Part shown: in pieces, positions 55,603 through 64,000 of the stretch | Position numbering within the stretch: the first letter of the stretch is position 1 | Layout of the letters: every line of letters begins with the position of its first letter | DNA from: Deltaproteobacteria bacterium | GTDB lineage: Bacteria; Myxococcota_C; UBA6777 | Assembly (NCBI GenBank): GCA_002731275.1 | Contig: PCBK01000146.1 | Location: 19,849 to 83,848 of the forward strand | Reading direction: 5' to 3' | DNA length: 64,000 bases | The notes under the pieces: model-generated | Seen by the model: only the letters and a program-made list of their open reading frames with translations | Told to the model about the DNA's origin: nothing | The model's database searches: none | Program-made: the position numbers and the translations under genes

Positions 55603-58600
55603 TCAAGGACAGCGACCTCTTCTGAACGCCACAAATAAAAACAGCAGACCAAACAACATCCCAATATCCACAGGCGCAGCGCCACCCTCAACATGACATT
55701 GGCAACCCTCAGGAGAAGGAGCTGGTATATCTGCAACCTCCTCCTTTGGCGACTCTTTTACCGCTTCGTGCACAGGCTCCTTCTCTTTTGAAGACTCTGT
55801 AAGAGGCTCTCTCTCTGGCAGTTGAGGCTCTTTCACGCGCTCTTTTGGAGCTTCTCTGCTCACTTCGACAACGTCCTCTTTCTCCACACTCGCGTCAACC
55901 GTGGCCTCTGGAGTTGGTTCTACAATCAACTCACGGGGAGGCTCAGCGACCTTTTCCACTTTGGTTTCTACAACTTCTGAAGGTTCTGGCTCTGGATGTT
56001 CGGGTGGCGGTGGTGACTGTATGGAGATAGTGAGCTTTGCAGAGCCGCTCATTCCGGCCTCGTTGTAGCCGATGACATGCACATCGAACATCGCGCCTTT
56101 TGTGTACGTTTTTGAGATCTCTGGCTTTGTCGTGATCTCATCTGTCAACGTATCACCATCAAGATCCCAATGATATTCGACAATTGTATCTGTCGAAGTC
56201 GCAACAAAGGTCATCTTGAGAGGCGCCTGTCCTTGTGTTTGTCCACTCGACGTTTTGATTTGCAAGGATGGTTTGGTTACATTTTTCAGACGATCAAAGA
56301 TCCCAAGAGTGTACAAATAACCCGCGCCCCACTCATGTTCATCGAAAGTGCAACAACCAGGTTTTCGGGCGTGAGCGCGCAAGAGAGGTCGTACAAACGC
56401 CTGGGGCGCTTTTTCAAGGACAAGCGCCGCCGCTCCTGTAACCATTGGTGCGGACATACTTGTGCCAGAGATCGCTCGGTATGCTTTGTCGACCAATGTC
56501 GAGTTATCGACAGGACGGTCCGAAGAGTTCGATGATAAGATGTACTGTCCGGGCGCAGTGATACCGACACCAAAGCGTCCATCTCCTGTGGGTCCGCGAC
56601 TGCTGGAGGTTGCCAAAAAGCCAAAGTTCTTATGGGTTGATGAGTAGTGAAAGGGTTTGTTGGCGACATCCCACACAAATCTCATACTGTGTGAGGCGAT
56701 CGCGAAGGCACCAGGTGCGACAGAGGGAGATCCCATCGTCCCGGCATATGAACCACTCGCATACTTTTTGAAGTGACTGCCAAAGCGCGCATTCCCTTTT
56801 GTCGAAGTCGAGTAGCCATTGAAGCGACCGTCACCTTTTGCGGATTTTCGGGTGATGATCAGCGTGAGCTTTTCCTCTTTTTTGGCAGGCTGCTTTTTGA
56901 TATAGGCGATGGATGTCGAGATCCAATTTTGGAGTCGACCACGACCAGCATACAAATAAAGCGTCCCGTCTGGTAGGTTCCACTTTTGACTTTGCTTCCA
57001 ATTGGCTTTGTATGAAGAACCATCCGGTAGTTGAAGCTCAAAGTCATACGTATCGTCAGGATGGGTGTAGAGCGTATACCAACCACCAGAATACGTAGAG
57101 CTCCTGAGATATCGCAGCGTCAGTGAGAGAGGCTTCGCCGCCTCCACAACCCCAGAAGCCCACAAACTCTTGAGCCCAGAGTTCCCAGCGGACACGATAA
57201 TATTTTTCCCTTCACCGACGCGAGAAGTGATGTGCTTTTCCGTCGTGCTCGTCCCATCTTTTGGCCCAGCGAGAGAACCGAGACTCATATTGATCGCGAT
57301 AGGCTGTTTGCGCTTCTTTGCTTCGTCGAGCAGCCAGTCAACAGACGCCGGCTGATTCACTGTCTTAAAGGTATATTTGACGATGAGAAGATCAACTCCT
57401 GGAGCCATTCCAGGTTTCGCGCCACTTGACGCTGCGATCCCTGTCACGTGTGTTCCGTGGCCATTTGTATCGACTGTCCGAATGGCCTGTTTGTCACACT
57501 TGGCGAGCGCCTTGTCGATATCTTGCTTGGTATAAAGGACACCAAAATCATTCTTGGGGTCCTTGTCATTTCCGACGTCTGGTGAGACTTCTCCATTTTG
57601 TGGCTGGATGGTCTGATCCCACAGCAGCAAGATACGACTTTTTCCGTTTGCGTCGAGAAAATCGGAATGACACCAATCAATCCCTGTATCGATCACACCA
57701 ACGATGGTTCCCTTCCCAGTCACTCCATCCTGTTTGCGTGTGAGGGCTGCACCTGTGCCCAACTCCAGCGCTGGCGTTTTGGATTGTGAGGGAAGGACAA
57801 GATCAGCTTGCTTCAACATCACGTCAAAAGAGGAGATCACAAGTGTGTACCGACCAGCACCTGAGATGTTATGTCCTTTGACACGCAGATACACTTCAGG
57901 CGTTGTGAGTGTGTGTTTGAGATAAGCATGAGAGAGTGGCTTGGGGTGCGGATCGACAAGCCCTGTAGGGAGGTTCTTGCTATCAAAGACTGCGACATCT
58001 GCGTCCAAAGTCTTTGTACAAGCGCTATCCGCGCACAAGGTAAGTTCCGGTAACGCTTCGGGGACTTTGGCCTTTGAATCGTAAGACGTGTAGAGTCGGA
58101 GCTCAAAAGAAGGAGTCGTACCGGCCGGAATGTTTGTGGGTTTCAAGGTATAGGTAAATTGATCTTGTTGTGCAGTAAACACGCTAGCGTGCGAAAGAAT
58201 CGTTTGGTTGGCCAGATCTCGATCAGGGACTTGGCGTTGTGAAGACTCAGCCCACAAGAGATCTTTGTATTGAATGAGTTGGCGAAGACCACTTCGGTCC
58301 ACACGCGCCGCAAAGTACGGGCCTTTTGTTCCATACAACAACATCGAGGGGATGTCGGGAACGGAGGCACCGACCTTTAGCTCAAAGAGCAGGCCAATCC
58401 GCCCTTTTTGATCGACATCAAAATACAATCCGCTCTGTGAGAGGACAAGTGGGTCTTGATGCTCCAACCAAAATTGAAGTGTATGATCAGCGCGATAGAT
58501 AGACTGTTCGAGCTGTGACATTTGTGTTGATGGTGAGCGATGACAATGAGACAGCGACAGGATGAGTGACACAAGGATGGCAATTGCAAAGCCAATTCGC

Positions 58601-58605
58601 TTCAT
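55603..58605 (-). CDS. Exported subtilisin-like (S8) protease with PKD domain and MYXO-CTERM-like tail
   Basis: 1,000 residues from ATG 58605. The signal segment MKRIGFAIAILVSLILSLSHC ends in a Cys without a standard lipobox. The catalytic domain has Asp in GVIDTGIDW (about 304), His in GHGTHVTGIA (about 384) and Ser in SGTSMSAPM (about 714); the long gap before Ser is an inserted domain. A PKD domain (about 785-865, EYHWDLDGD) and a Pro/Glu/Val-rich linker follow. The last 33 residues are CQCHVEGG, a hydrophobic helix (IGMLFGLLFLFVAF) and RRGRCP, the layout of the MYXO-CTERM sorting signal that supports surface anchoring. All three catalytic residues are present, so the protease should be active. 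Confidence 0.9.
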   Translation of the reverse strand: MKRIGFAIAILVSLILSLSHCHRSPSTQMSQLEQSIYRADHTLQFWLEHQDPLVLSQSGLYFDVDQKGRIGLLFELKVGASVPDIPSMLLYGTKGPYFAARVDRSGLRQLIQYKDLLWAESSQRQVPDRDLANQTILSHASVFTAQQDQFTYTLKPTNIPAGTTPSFELRLYTSYDSKAKVPEALPELTLCADSACTKTLDADVAVFDSKNLPTGLVDPHPKPLSHAYLKHTLTTPEVYLRVKGHNISGAGRYTLVISSFDVMLKQADLVLPSQSKTPALELGTGAALTRKQDGVTGKGTIVGVIDTGIDWCHSDFLDANGKSRILLLWDQTIQPQNGEVSPDVGNDKDPKNDFGVLYTKQDIDKALAKCDKQAIRTVDTNGHGTHVTGIAASSGAKPGMAPGVDLLIVKYTFKTVNQPASVDWLLDEAKKRKQPIAINMSLGSLAGPKDGTSTTEKHITSRVGEGKNIIVSAGNSGLKSLWASGVVEAAKPLSLTLRYLRSSTYSGGWYTLYTHPDDTYDFELQLPDGSSYKANWKQSQKWNLPDGTLYLYAGRGRLQNWISTSIAYIKKQPAKKEEKLTLIITRKSAKGDGRFNGYSTSTKGNARFGSHFKKYASGSYAGTMGSPSVAPGAFAIASHSMRFVWDVANKPFHYSSTHKNFGFLATSSSRGPTGDGRFGVGITAPGQYILSSNSSDRPVDNSTLVDKAYRAISGTSMSAPMVTGAAALVLEKAPQAFVRPLLRAHARKPGCCTFDEHEWGAGYLYTLGIFDRLKNVTKPSLQIKTSSGQTQGQAPLKMTFVATSTDTIVEYHWDLDGDTLTDEITTKPEISKTYTKGAMFDVHVIGYNEAGMSGSAKLTISIQSPPPPEHPEPEPSEVVETKVEKVAEPPRELIVEPTPEATVDASVEKEDVVEVSREAPKERVKEPQLPEREPLTESSKEKEPVHEAVKESPKEEVADIPAPSPEGCQCHVEGGAAPVDIGMLFGLLFLFVAFRRGRCP

Positions 58606-58748
58606 AAAACGCCCCAATACAGTGTATGCTTAGTAAATGAGGTGGCGTATCAGACAGTTCATCAAAAGAACCGATGAAGTGACTCGGACCCTCCACCTGC
58701 GTAGACAATCCATCTACGCAAAGCAAAGAATACTCCATCACGAAGCGA

Positions 58749-58790
58749 AAAGAAACCAAAAAGCAGCCTCCTCATGTCTTGCCTGAGGCT
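58749..58790 (-). terminator. Likely Rho-independent terminator of the 58817-61489 gene
   Basis: On the minus strand AGCCTC (58790-58785) pairs with GAGGCT (58770-58765) and is followed by GCTTTTTGGTTTCTTTT. The stem is short (6 bp, loop 14) but the T-tract is good, about 30 bases after the stop. Confidence 0.5.
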
Positions 58791-58816
58791 CCCTCGACTG
58801 CCCTCCTCTCAAAAGC

Positions 58817-61489
58817 TCAAGGGGTACACGGTACCTTGTACTGGACAGAGATCTTCGCGCCAGCCGAAGGAACTGAAAGAGTGTCGAATACAATACTATT
58901 TGTGTTCGCGTTGTAGGACCAACTTCCAGATGGCGTCAACTTCCCATCAACGGAGACAACGATGGACTTTGTATCGGCAGGCCTTGAGAGTCGGAATTCC
59001 CGCCTCAGCTGAAAACTCTCAATACCAAGTGTCGACAATTGCTGTGCCCAGTTGGCGCTGAGGATGGAGTGAAAACTTCCCCCCACGCCATTTACAGCAT
59101 CAAAATAGCGGCATGGCTTACCCGCAAGGTTCGTACAGGTGTTATTCATGAGCTTTCCTGATCCAATAACGGACAACTGGGTGGGTCGGACTTGTAGTCC
59201 ATCCTTCAGGTGATTGAAGAACTTAAGGTATGTATCGAGTCGCCTTATTGATGTGTCATCTTCATCTGAGATGATAATCACAGATAACGCGGCATTTGGA
59301 CGGTAAAATCCTTTGTTGCAAGTCGCGTCCACTGTCATGGGGAAAGTCAAGGCACTGTAAGCAGCCTCAAGACCTTGTTCATGTCCAGAGCCAGATGTTC
59401 CTAATTGCGTGTTCTTTTGAAACACGACAAGAGGATCAGGCGTCGAAGGTGTGATAAACTTTGTGGCACCGTGAAAACAACCTGGAGGACGCCCGTAGGA
59501 ACACGGTCGATTCTTGCACGAAGTGACATCCGTCGACACAACGCCGATATGATAATTGGCGTTGACCTTCTTCGCCCACTGAAAGAACGAAGTAAAGTGA
59601 CTTCCAACCGCTGTTTGGTGGGCTGCCATTGATGACGAGTCATCCACCACAAACAAGATATCGACATCAAGTGCCTTCGATTGTACAAAAGTGTCTCCTT
59701 GCGTATCATTTGTGACACCCAACCCTTTGAGAGGAAACAAGAGATGAGAATATCCTGGTATATCCGTCCCGACAGAGATAAAGCCTCTTTGTTCTCCAAC
59801 TTTAGAAGGTGTAAAACGTAGCGAAATGGAAATAGGATTTCCCTTGCGCAAAACAAAGGGCGTTGTAGGTTGTGAGACCCACTTGACATCCGAAGTGGGT
59901 ATGTTGGTGATACTGAACTGATTCAGCGAGATGCTTGCGGGACAACCTTTTGCGCCGGTGTGGTGCAGCAAAATGTTCTCTACATCGATATGACAGCTGA
60001 CTTTTGCGACTCCCATATCCACAGTCTTCATCGTCATTCTGAGACACTCAGGGTACGAGGTCCCTGTTAAGGCAAGTCCTATCGTGGAGTGCTCTGCATC
60101 GTTACTTTCGATCACCAAAGCAGACTCAAATGTGCTTACTTCCATCGGTGCGAAAGTAACGTGAAGATGGACAGTTTGTCCCTGAAAGATCTTTTTGGGG
60201 CCACTGACTTGGAATGCCCGATGACCTATTGGTGATTTTGGAATGGCCTCCAAACGACTGATCGAACACTCTCCTGATCCAGTATTGGATAGCGCAAGAG
60301 CATACTCAAACGAACGACCTACAGGAGATTTCATTGGGGGAATTGTGATGGATTTCAACGAAAGTTGGCAAGGCGGTGCTTTGTCTTGCGCCTTGATAGG
60401 GATCTCCAAAGGTGAAGAGGAAGAAGCTCCTACAATCATCACTTTATCATTGTATACCTTGCGATCAGAAGGGGAAAACTCCACATAAAAAGCATACTCG
60501 TTACCAGGCTGGATCTCCAACTTGGGTTTTGGGACAGGTAAAAAGCGAAAGACATTGTCAGAGGTGCCTTTTTTCGCGGATTGAAAGTAAACTTCCTGAA
60601 TCACGCACACTTGCTTACCAGTATTAGACATCGTAATGGCTTGTCTTCCTGGCTTATCAAATTCGAGAGAATGCGGCGCAACTCTGATCTGGCAACCTGT
60701 TTGCTGGACATGACCAACAACATTGAGCTTCCACTCTCTTTGGAGATTACCACTCTTCCCTTGCAACACAAAGGCACCGACATGATCGGGATGAGTCTCG
60801 CTGTCTGGAGCAAATCGCACCTTCAACGTATGAACAGCACCAGCCAAAAGTGTAAAGGAGGTCACGCTGTTCTCAAGCGAGAAGAAGCGCGCGAGCCCAG
60901 TCTTTGCTTGGTACATCACGCTGTTGATTTCGATAGGGACAGACCCTTCATTTCGGATCTTACAGGACTTGGATTTGGATTCTCCGGGGGTGACGTACCC
61001 AAAATCAATTGGTTCTTCGCACTTGTACACGAGCAAAGGTTCTTGAACGTGTGCAGAGAGGGAAAGAGTGAAATGGCCATATGCATCGACATTGTCTGCA
61101 CTTGAAGATGTGAAGACAAGCTTTGCGGCTGCTGTGGCGTGACTTTTTGCGAGATATTCGACAGTGACGAGCTCCCCATGCTCTTTCCCTGAACGTAACA
61201 CCAGCGGCATCGAAGGAAGTGACACGAGACGAAATGCCCCCGCAGTGTTCTCGGACAACGCTATTTTTTTTACGACAACATCGCCCTTCCCACTGTTGTA
61301 TAGCAAGACCTGCTTTTGCTGGACATTTCCGATGGAGGCGCTGGAAAACGTAAGCGTATCACCAGCAGGGTCGACCGCTAAGATCCCCAGCTCCATTGGC
61401 GGCATAATGGGATGACCACATGCAAAAAGACCAACAAAACAGAGCAAAACCACGAACCATCTTCGAAAGTATACACATACTATTTTCAT
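58817..61489 (-). CDS. Choice-of-anchor-D / VWA-domain lipoprotein
   Basis: 890 residues from ATG 61489 (AGGA about 9 nt upstream). A lipoprotein signal ends in FVVLLCFVGLFAC. The next 550 residues are several ASH/choice-of-anchor-D-type Ig-like repeats, each with patterns like LxFSSxxxGxxxxxxVxLxNxGxxxCxV. A von Willebrand factor A domain follows (about 600-800) with an intact MIDAS start ILFVVDDSSSM and SVIIISDEDD. The tail (SVQYKVPCTP) holds a Cys. The paralogue 61665-64000 lies directly upstream in the same direction. Such proteins are abundant in Myxococcota and probably bind partners at the cell surface through the metal site. No sorting motif beyond the lipobox was seen. Confidence 0.88.
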   Translation of the reverse strand: MKIVCVYFRRWFVVLLCFVGLFACGHPIMPPMELGILAVDPAGDTLTFSSASIGNVQQKQVLLYNSGKGDVVVKKIALSENTAGAFRLVSLPSMPLVLRSGKEHGELVTVEYLAKSHATAAAKLVFTSSSADNVDAYGHFTLSLSAHVQEPLLVYKCEEPIDFGYVTPGESKSKSCKIRNEGSVPIEINSVMYQAKTGLARFFSLENSVTSFTLLAGAVHTLKVRFAPDSETHPDHVGAFVLQGKSGNLQREWKLNVVGHVQQTGCQIRVAPHSLEFDKPGRQAITMSNTGKQVCVIQEVYFQSAKKGTSDNVFRFLPVPKPKLEIQPGNEYAFYVEFSPSDRKVYNDKVMIVGASSSSPLEIPIKAQDKAPPCQLSLKSITIPPMKSPVGRSFEYALALSNTGSGECSISRLEAIPKSPIGHRAFQVSGPKKIFQGQTVHLHVTFAPMEVSTFESALVIESNDAEHSTIGLALTGTSYPECLRMTMKTVDMGVAKVSCHIDVENILLHHTGAKGCPASISLNQFSITNIPTSDVKWVSQPTTPFVLRKGNPISISLRFTPSKVGEQRGFISVGTDIPGYSHLLFPLKGLGVTNDTQGDTFVQSKALDVDILFVVDDSSSMAAHQTAVGSHFTSFFQWAKKVNANYHIGVVSTDVTSCKNRPCSYGRPPGCFHGATKFITPSTPDPLVVFQKNTQLGTSGSGHEQGLEAAYSALTFPMTVDATCNKGFYRPNAALSVIIISDEDDTSIRRLDTYLKFFNHLKDGLQVRPTQLSVIGSGKLMNNTCTNLAGKPCRYFDAVNGVGGSFHSILSANWAQQLSTLGIESFQLRREFRLSRPADTKSIVVSVDGKLTPSGSWSYNANTNSIVFDTLSVPSAGAKISVQYKVPCTP

Positions 61490-61664
61490 TTTAATATTCC
61501 TAATAAGAGAAAGATGTACGGTACGTCTTACGAGTTCAATTGAAGAAAAATACATTCAGTCATTTTCAAGGCACATACACAACGACGAAGGACGTCACGA
61601 AAAATGGGAAAAGAAAATGTGAGAGCGATGTACTTTTGCACATTCGCCCCCCAAGAACCTCATT

Positions 61665-64000
61665 TTACGGAAGACATACAGCCTTATAGGCGACCTGGAT
61701 TGTCGCGCCTGGAGGAGGAAGTTGGCCTTTTGAAAACGAGATACTGTTGGTGACAGGATCATATTGCCACCCATTACGCGGATCTTCTATCACGACAACT
61801 CCATTCACCTTCACAGAGAGCGAAGCCGCAGCGGCCTTGCGAGATAAAAAGAATTGTGAACGATATCCAAAACTTGCAGAAGCAATATTCGTCATCGTCT
61901 GCTTCCAATTTGTCGAACGAATCTCCTGATAGATCCCCTTCATCTGCTTGGAAACCTCAAAGTATCGACAAGATCCTGAACAAGTACCGTTTGTGATTTT
62001 TGAAGGCCCAATCCCAGACGCCCTGATCAAGTCGGCATTACGACTTCCCTTCAAGCTCCTGAAAAAGTTGACATAAAAGTGAATAGGATTAGGAGACTGG
62101 TCGTTCTCATCGGAGATAAACACCATCGACAAAGATGCATCAGGTCGGTAAAAACCCAGGTTACATTTGGGGTCCGTCGTCATTGGAGGCGAGAGAGCCT
62201 TGTACGCAGCCTCAAGCCCCTTCTCAACTGCACTCCCAGAGGTTCCTACAATGGCGTTTGTCTGGAACACAGCGTTGAGGTTCGGTGTAGAAGGTGTAAT
62301 GTACTTGATCGACCCATGCAAACAGCCAGGAGGACGACCAGAACGACACGGATGTCCAGAACATGTCGTGACATCAGTCGAGATCACTCCAATGTGAAAA
62401 TCGACGTTCAAATTGGACGCCCACGTGATAAATGTCTTGAAGTTACTTGCAAGTTTTTGCTGATCCCCCGACATTGAGCCAGAATCATCAACAACAAAGA
62501 GAATATCAACGAGTGGCTTGTTGCGCTGTTTGAACACATCTCTCTGCGCATCAGTGTCCACTCCCTCCCCAACAACAGGGAGCAGCACCGGATCTTGACC
62601 GGGAACATTGTTGTGCACTTCAAATGTACCTGTATCCACACCAAGATCGTTCGCTTTGTAGGATAAATCAACCTTAATCGACTCCCCAGGGTATAGGTTT
62701 TTGGGTAACACGGGCGCAGAGTTGATACGAAATTCACGACTTGTTGTCTGGCTATAGTTGAGCTTATCGATCGTGATAGGACTCAAACACCCAGATGCAC
62801 CGACATGATACACAAGAACTTCCTGTTTCCTCGTTCCACACCCTACTTTCGTCGAACCAAAATCAAGATGAGCCGGCACAATTTCCAAACAAAGACTCCC
62901 GGAATTTCCTCGCAGAGGAACACTGAGAGGATGACTCTTCTCTTTGATAACTAATTCACCTTCGTAACCAACGGCTTGTGTTGGTGTGTAGTGCACCTCA
63001 AGGCGCAGAGCTTTTCCCGTTGCCAACACAGCAGGCGTCTGCACCTTCGTCCCCAGTTGAAACACTGTATGACCAGCTGGATTCGTCCCCTGAACAGTAA
63101 GCGATTGGAGCTGGCAATCCCCCCAACCCTTATTGGAGACGCTGACTTTGATGGTCTTGGAGCGTCCAACAGGGACCGTTTGAAAGGAAATCTGAGAAGG
63201 TGAGACCCGCAGATCACACTCTTTGTCCGCGGTGGGTCCACCCTTCAGCTCGATCTCCATCTCTGGCTCATCTGGGTCCGAACTCTTCACGACGATAGCA
63301 TCGACGTGCTCGTTTTTATCAAAAGGAGTGAATGCGACAAGAAAATCAACACGTCCTCCAGCACCGATGACTTGATTTGGAGCAGGTGTTGGGATAAGGG
63401 CAAATGGTTTCGTTTGCTTCGATTTTAGGAAAACTTGTTGTACAACGCAAGGTTCATTCCCCTGGTTTGTTAACGTCACCTGGTACTTACGAGCCCCTGG
63501 AAACGACAGCTTTCGAGGCAACACTTCGAGATTACAGCCACGACTACTTGCCTCAACAAGGACAGACGCCACTGGTATATTGGCCGCGTTACTTTTGATT
63601 TCGAGTGTTCCCTTGTCCTCGACCTCATCTGATGGCGTATACGCAACACTCAGTTCTTTCTCTTGCCCAGCCTGGAGTGTGAAAGGAAACGACACCCCTG
63701 TCTGATCAAATAAGAAATCATGACTGCTCGTCGATCGAAACGCGATACTCTCGACAACAAGAGGTAAATCACCTGTTGAGCGAAGCAAAAAAGTACGTAT
63801 GGTCGTCTTTCCTTTGGATGTTAAAGGGAATTTCAACACAGGGAGCGCGTCCGCACGGTGGCGACAATAACCTTGCCCGGAGGCATCCTTGACACAAGAC
63901 AATCTCACATCGATGTTTTGGCAACTCTCATTTCCCGAACAAGGCGGATAAACAGGGATAAGCTCGACAAGTGGTACCTTGATCGTCCCAACGACACGAA
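61665..64000 (-). CDS. Choice-of-anchor-D / VWA protein, paralogue of 58817-61489 (5' end outside window)
   Basis: The frame remains open to the right edge, so about 778 residues are visible and the start lies beyond the window. A GTG at 63908 is not needed as a start, because the residues before it (...ELIPVYPPCSGNESC...) continue the Cys-bearing sequence. Ig-like repeats of the same type as in the neighbour fill about 520 residues. A VWA domain follows with ILFVVDDSGSMSG (MIDAS) and MVFISDEND. The VWA domains of the two proteins align along their whole length (STDVT.C...PC...RPPGC.HG, YITPSTP, GTSGS, CN.GFYRP), showing a tandem duplication. The sequence ends QVAYKAVCLP, like the paralogue. 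Confidence 0.88.
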   Translation of the reverse strand, partial: RVVGTIKVPLVELIPVYPPCSGNESCQNIDVRLSCVKDASGQGYCRHRADALPVLKFPLTSKGKTTIRTFLLRSTGDLPLVVESIAFRSTSSHDFLFDQTGVSFPFTLQAGQEKELSVAYTPSDEVEDKGTLEIKSNAANIPVASVLVEASSRGCNLEVLPRKLSFPGARKYQVTLTNQGNEPCVVQQVFLKSKQTKPFALIPTPAPNQVIGAGGRVDFLVAFTPFDKNEHVDAIVVKSSDPDEPEMEIELKGGPTADKECDLRVSPSQISFQTVPVGRSKTIKVSVSNKGWGDCQLQSLTVQGTNPAGHTVFQLGTKVQTPAVLATGKALRLEVHYTPTQAVGYEGELVIKEKSHPLSVPLRGNSGSLCLEIVPAHLDFGSTKVGCGTRKQEVLVYHVGASGCLSPITIDKLNYSQTTSREFRINSAPVLPKNLYPGESIKVDLSYKANDLGVDTGTFEVHNNVPGQDPVLLPVVGEGVDTDAQRDVFKQRNKPLVDILFVVDDSGSMSGDQQKLASNFKTFITWASNLNVDFHIGVISTDVTTCSGHPCRSGRPPGCLHGSIKYITPSTPNLNAVFQTNAIVGTSGSAVEKGLEAAYKALSPPMTTDPKCNLGFYRPDASLSMVFISDENDQSPNPIHFYVNFFRSLKGSRNADLIRASGIGPSKITNGTCSGSCRYFEVSKQMKGIYQEIRSTNWKQTMTNIASASFGYRSQFFLSRKAAAASLSVKVNGVVVIEDPRNGWQYDPVTNSISFSKGQLPPPGATIQVAYKAVCLP

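Noticed and set aside
1..64000. tRNA or rRNA genes
   Set aside because: I scanned the intergenic stretches for T-loop-like GTTCGA and CCA-end patterns. The one GTTCGA (14973) sits in the nested hairpins and does not give a cloverleaf. A tRNA search program would be decisive.

Overview
The window looks like a piece of chromosome from a Myxococcota-type bacterium (old 'deltaproteobacteria') of moderate GC content. The evidence is the mix of families: MopE-type Cys/Asp repeats, a subtilase ending in a MYXO-CTERM-like tail, a GYF plus AgmX/PglI-type membrane protein, tandem choice-of-anchor-D/VWA lipoproteins, a Ser/Thr kinase, and many lipoproteins of unknown function. No rRNA, tRNA, CRISPR array, transposase or phage gene was seen. 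The lineage is an inference from gene content only.

Layout. 1-5.4 kb: 3' part of a very large secreted MopE/fibrinogen-like/propeller protein, convergent with an outer-membrane barrel. 5.7-10 kb: sucA-sucB of the TCA cycle. 10.3-13.4 kb: an M29 aminopeptidase divergent from aspS, which ends at a strong hairpin. 13.5-19.3 kb: a very basic membrane protein, then a deoxynucleoside kinase, collagen-like lipoprotein and Ser/Thr kinase on one strand. 19.6-25.3 kb: GYF/AgmX protein, pseudouridine synthase, M32 carboxypeptidase, MATE exporter and NRDE protein, all forward. 25.4-31.2 kb: two paralogous helical-repeat lipoproteins flanking a large basic WSC-domain protein related to the one at 13.5 kb. 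31.5-35.7 kb: a promoter close to consensus, a duplicated-domain protein, a TPR protein and a GH113-like lipoprotein. 35.7-37.5 kb: a structured 26-bp repeat array, then a gene whose frame continues past its TGA into nine 42-bp repeats. 37.5-48.5 kb: helical protein, radical SAM/SPASM enzyme, flippase-like protein, RND/MMPL exporter, GT21-like glycosyltransferase, Asp/Glu racemase and TSUP permease. 50-54.7 kb: a polyphosphate cluster. 55-64 kb: methyltransferase, subtilase and two tandem VWA lipoproteins, the second running off the window.

The most interesting locus is 50.3-54.7 kb. A PPK2 polyphosphate kinase carries an N-terminal histone-H1-like Lys/Thr/Ala tail of about 210 residues. Next to it are a free-standing H1-like Lys-rich protein and a sixA-ppx pair. 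Together they suggest a link between polyphosphate turnover and nucleoid organisation. Second is a surface-protein set shared by 13.5-14.6 and 25.4-31.2 kb, where two related basic membrane proteins and two paralogous lipoproteins appear. Third is the split 42-bp-repeat gene near 37 kb.

Many starts given here are internal to the longest open frame. They were chosen from Shine-Dalgarno spacing, signal peptides and known domain starts. Several genes (sucA, the deoxynucleoside kinase, the RluA-type synthase, the racemase) appear to start with TTG.
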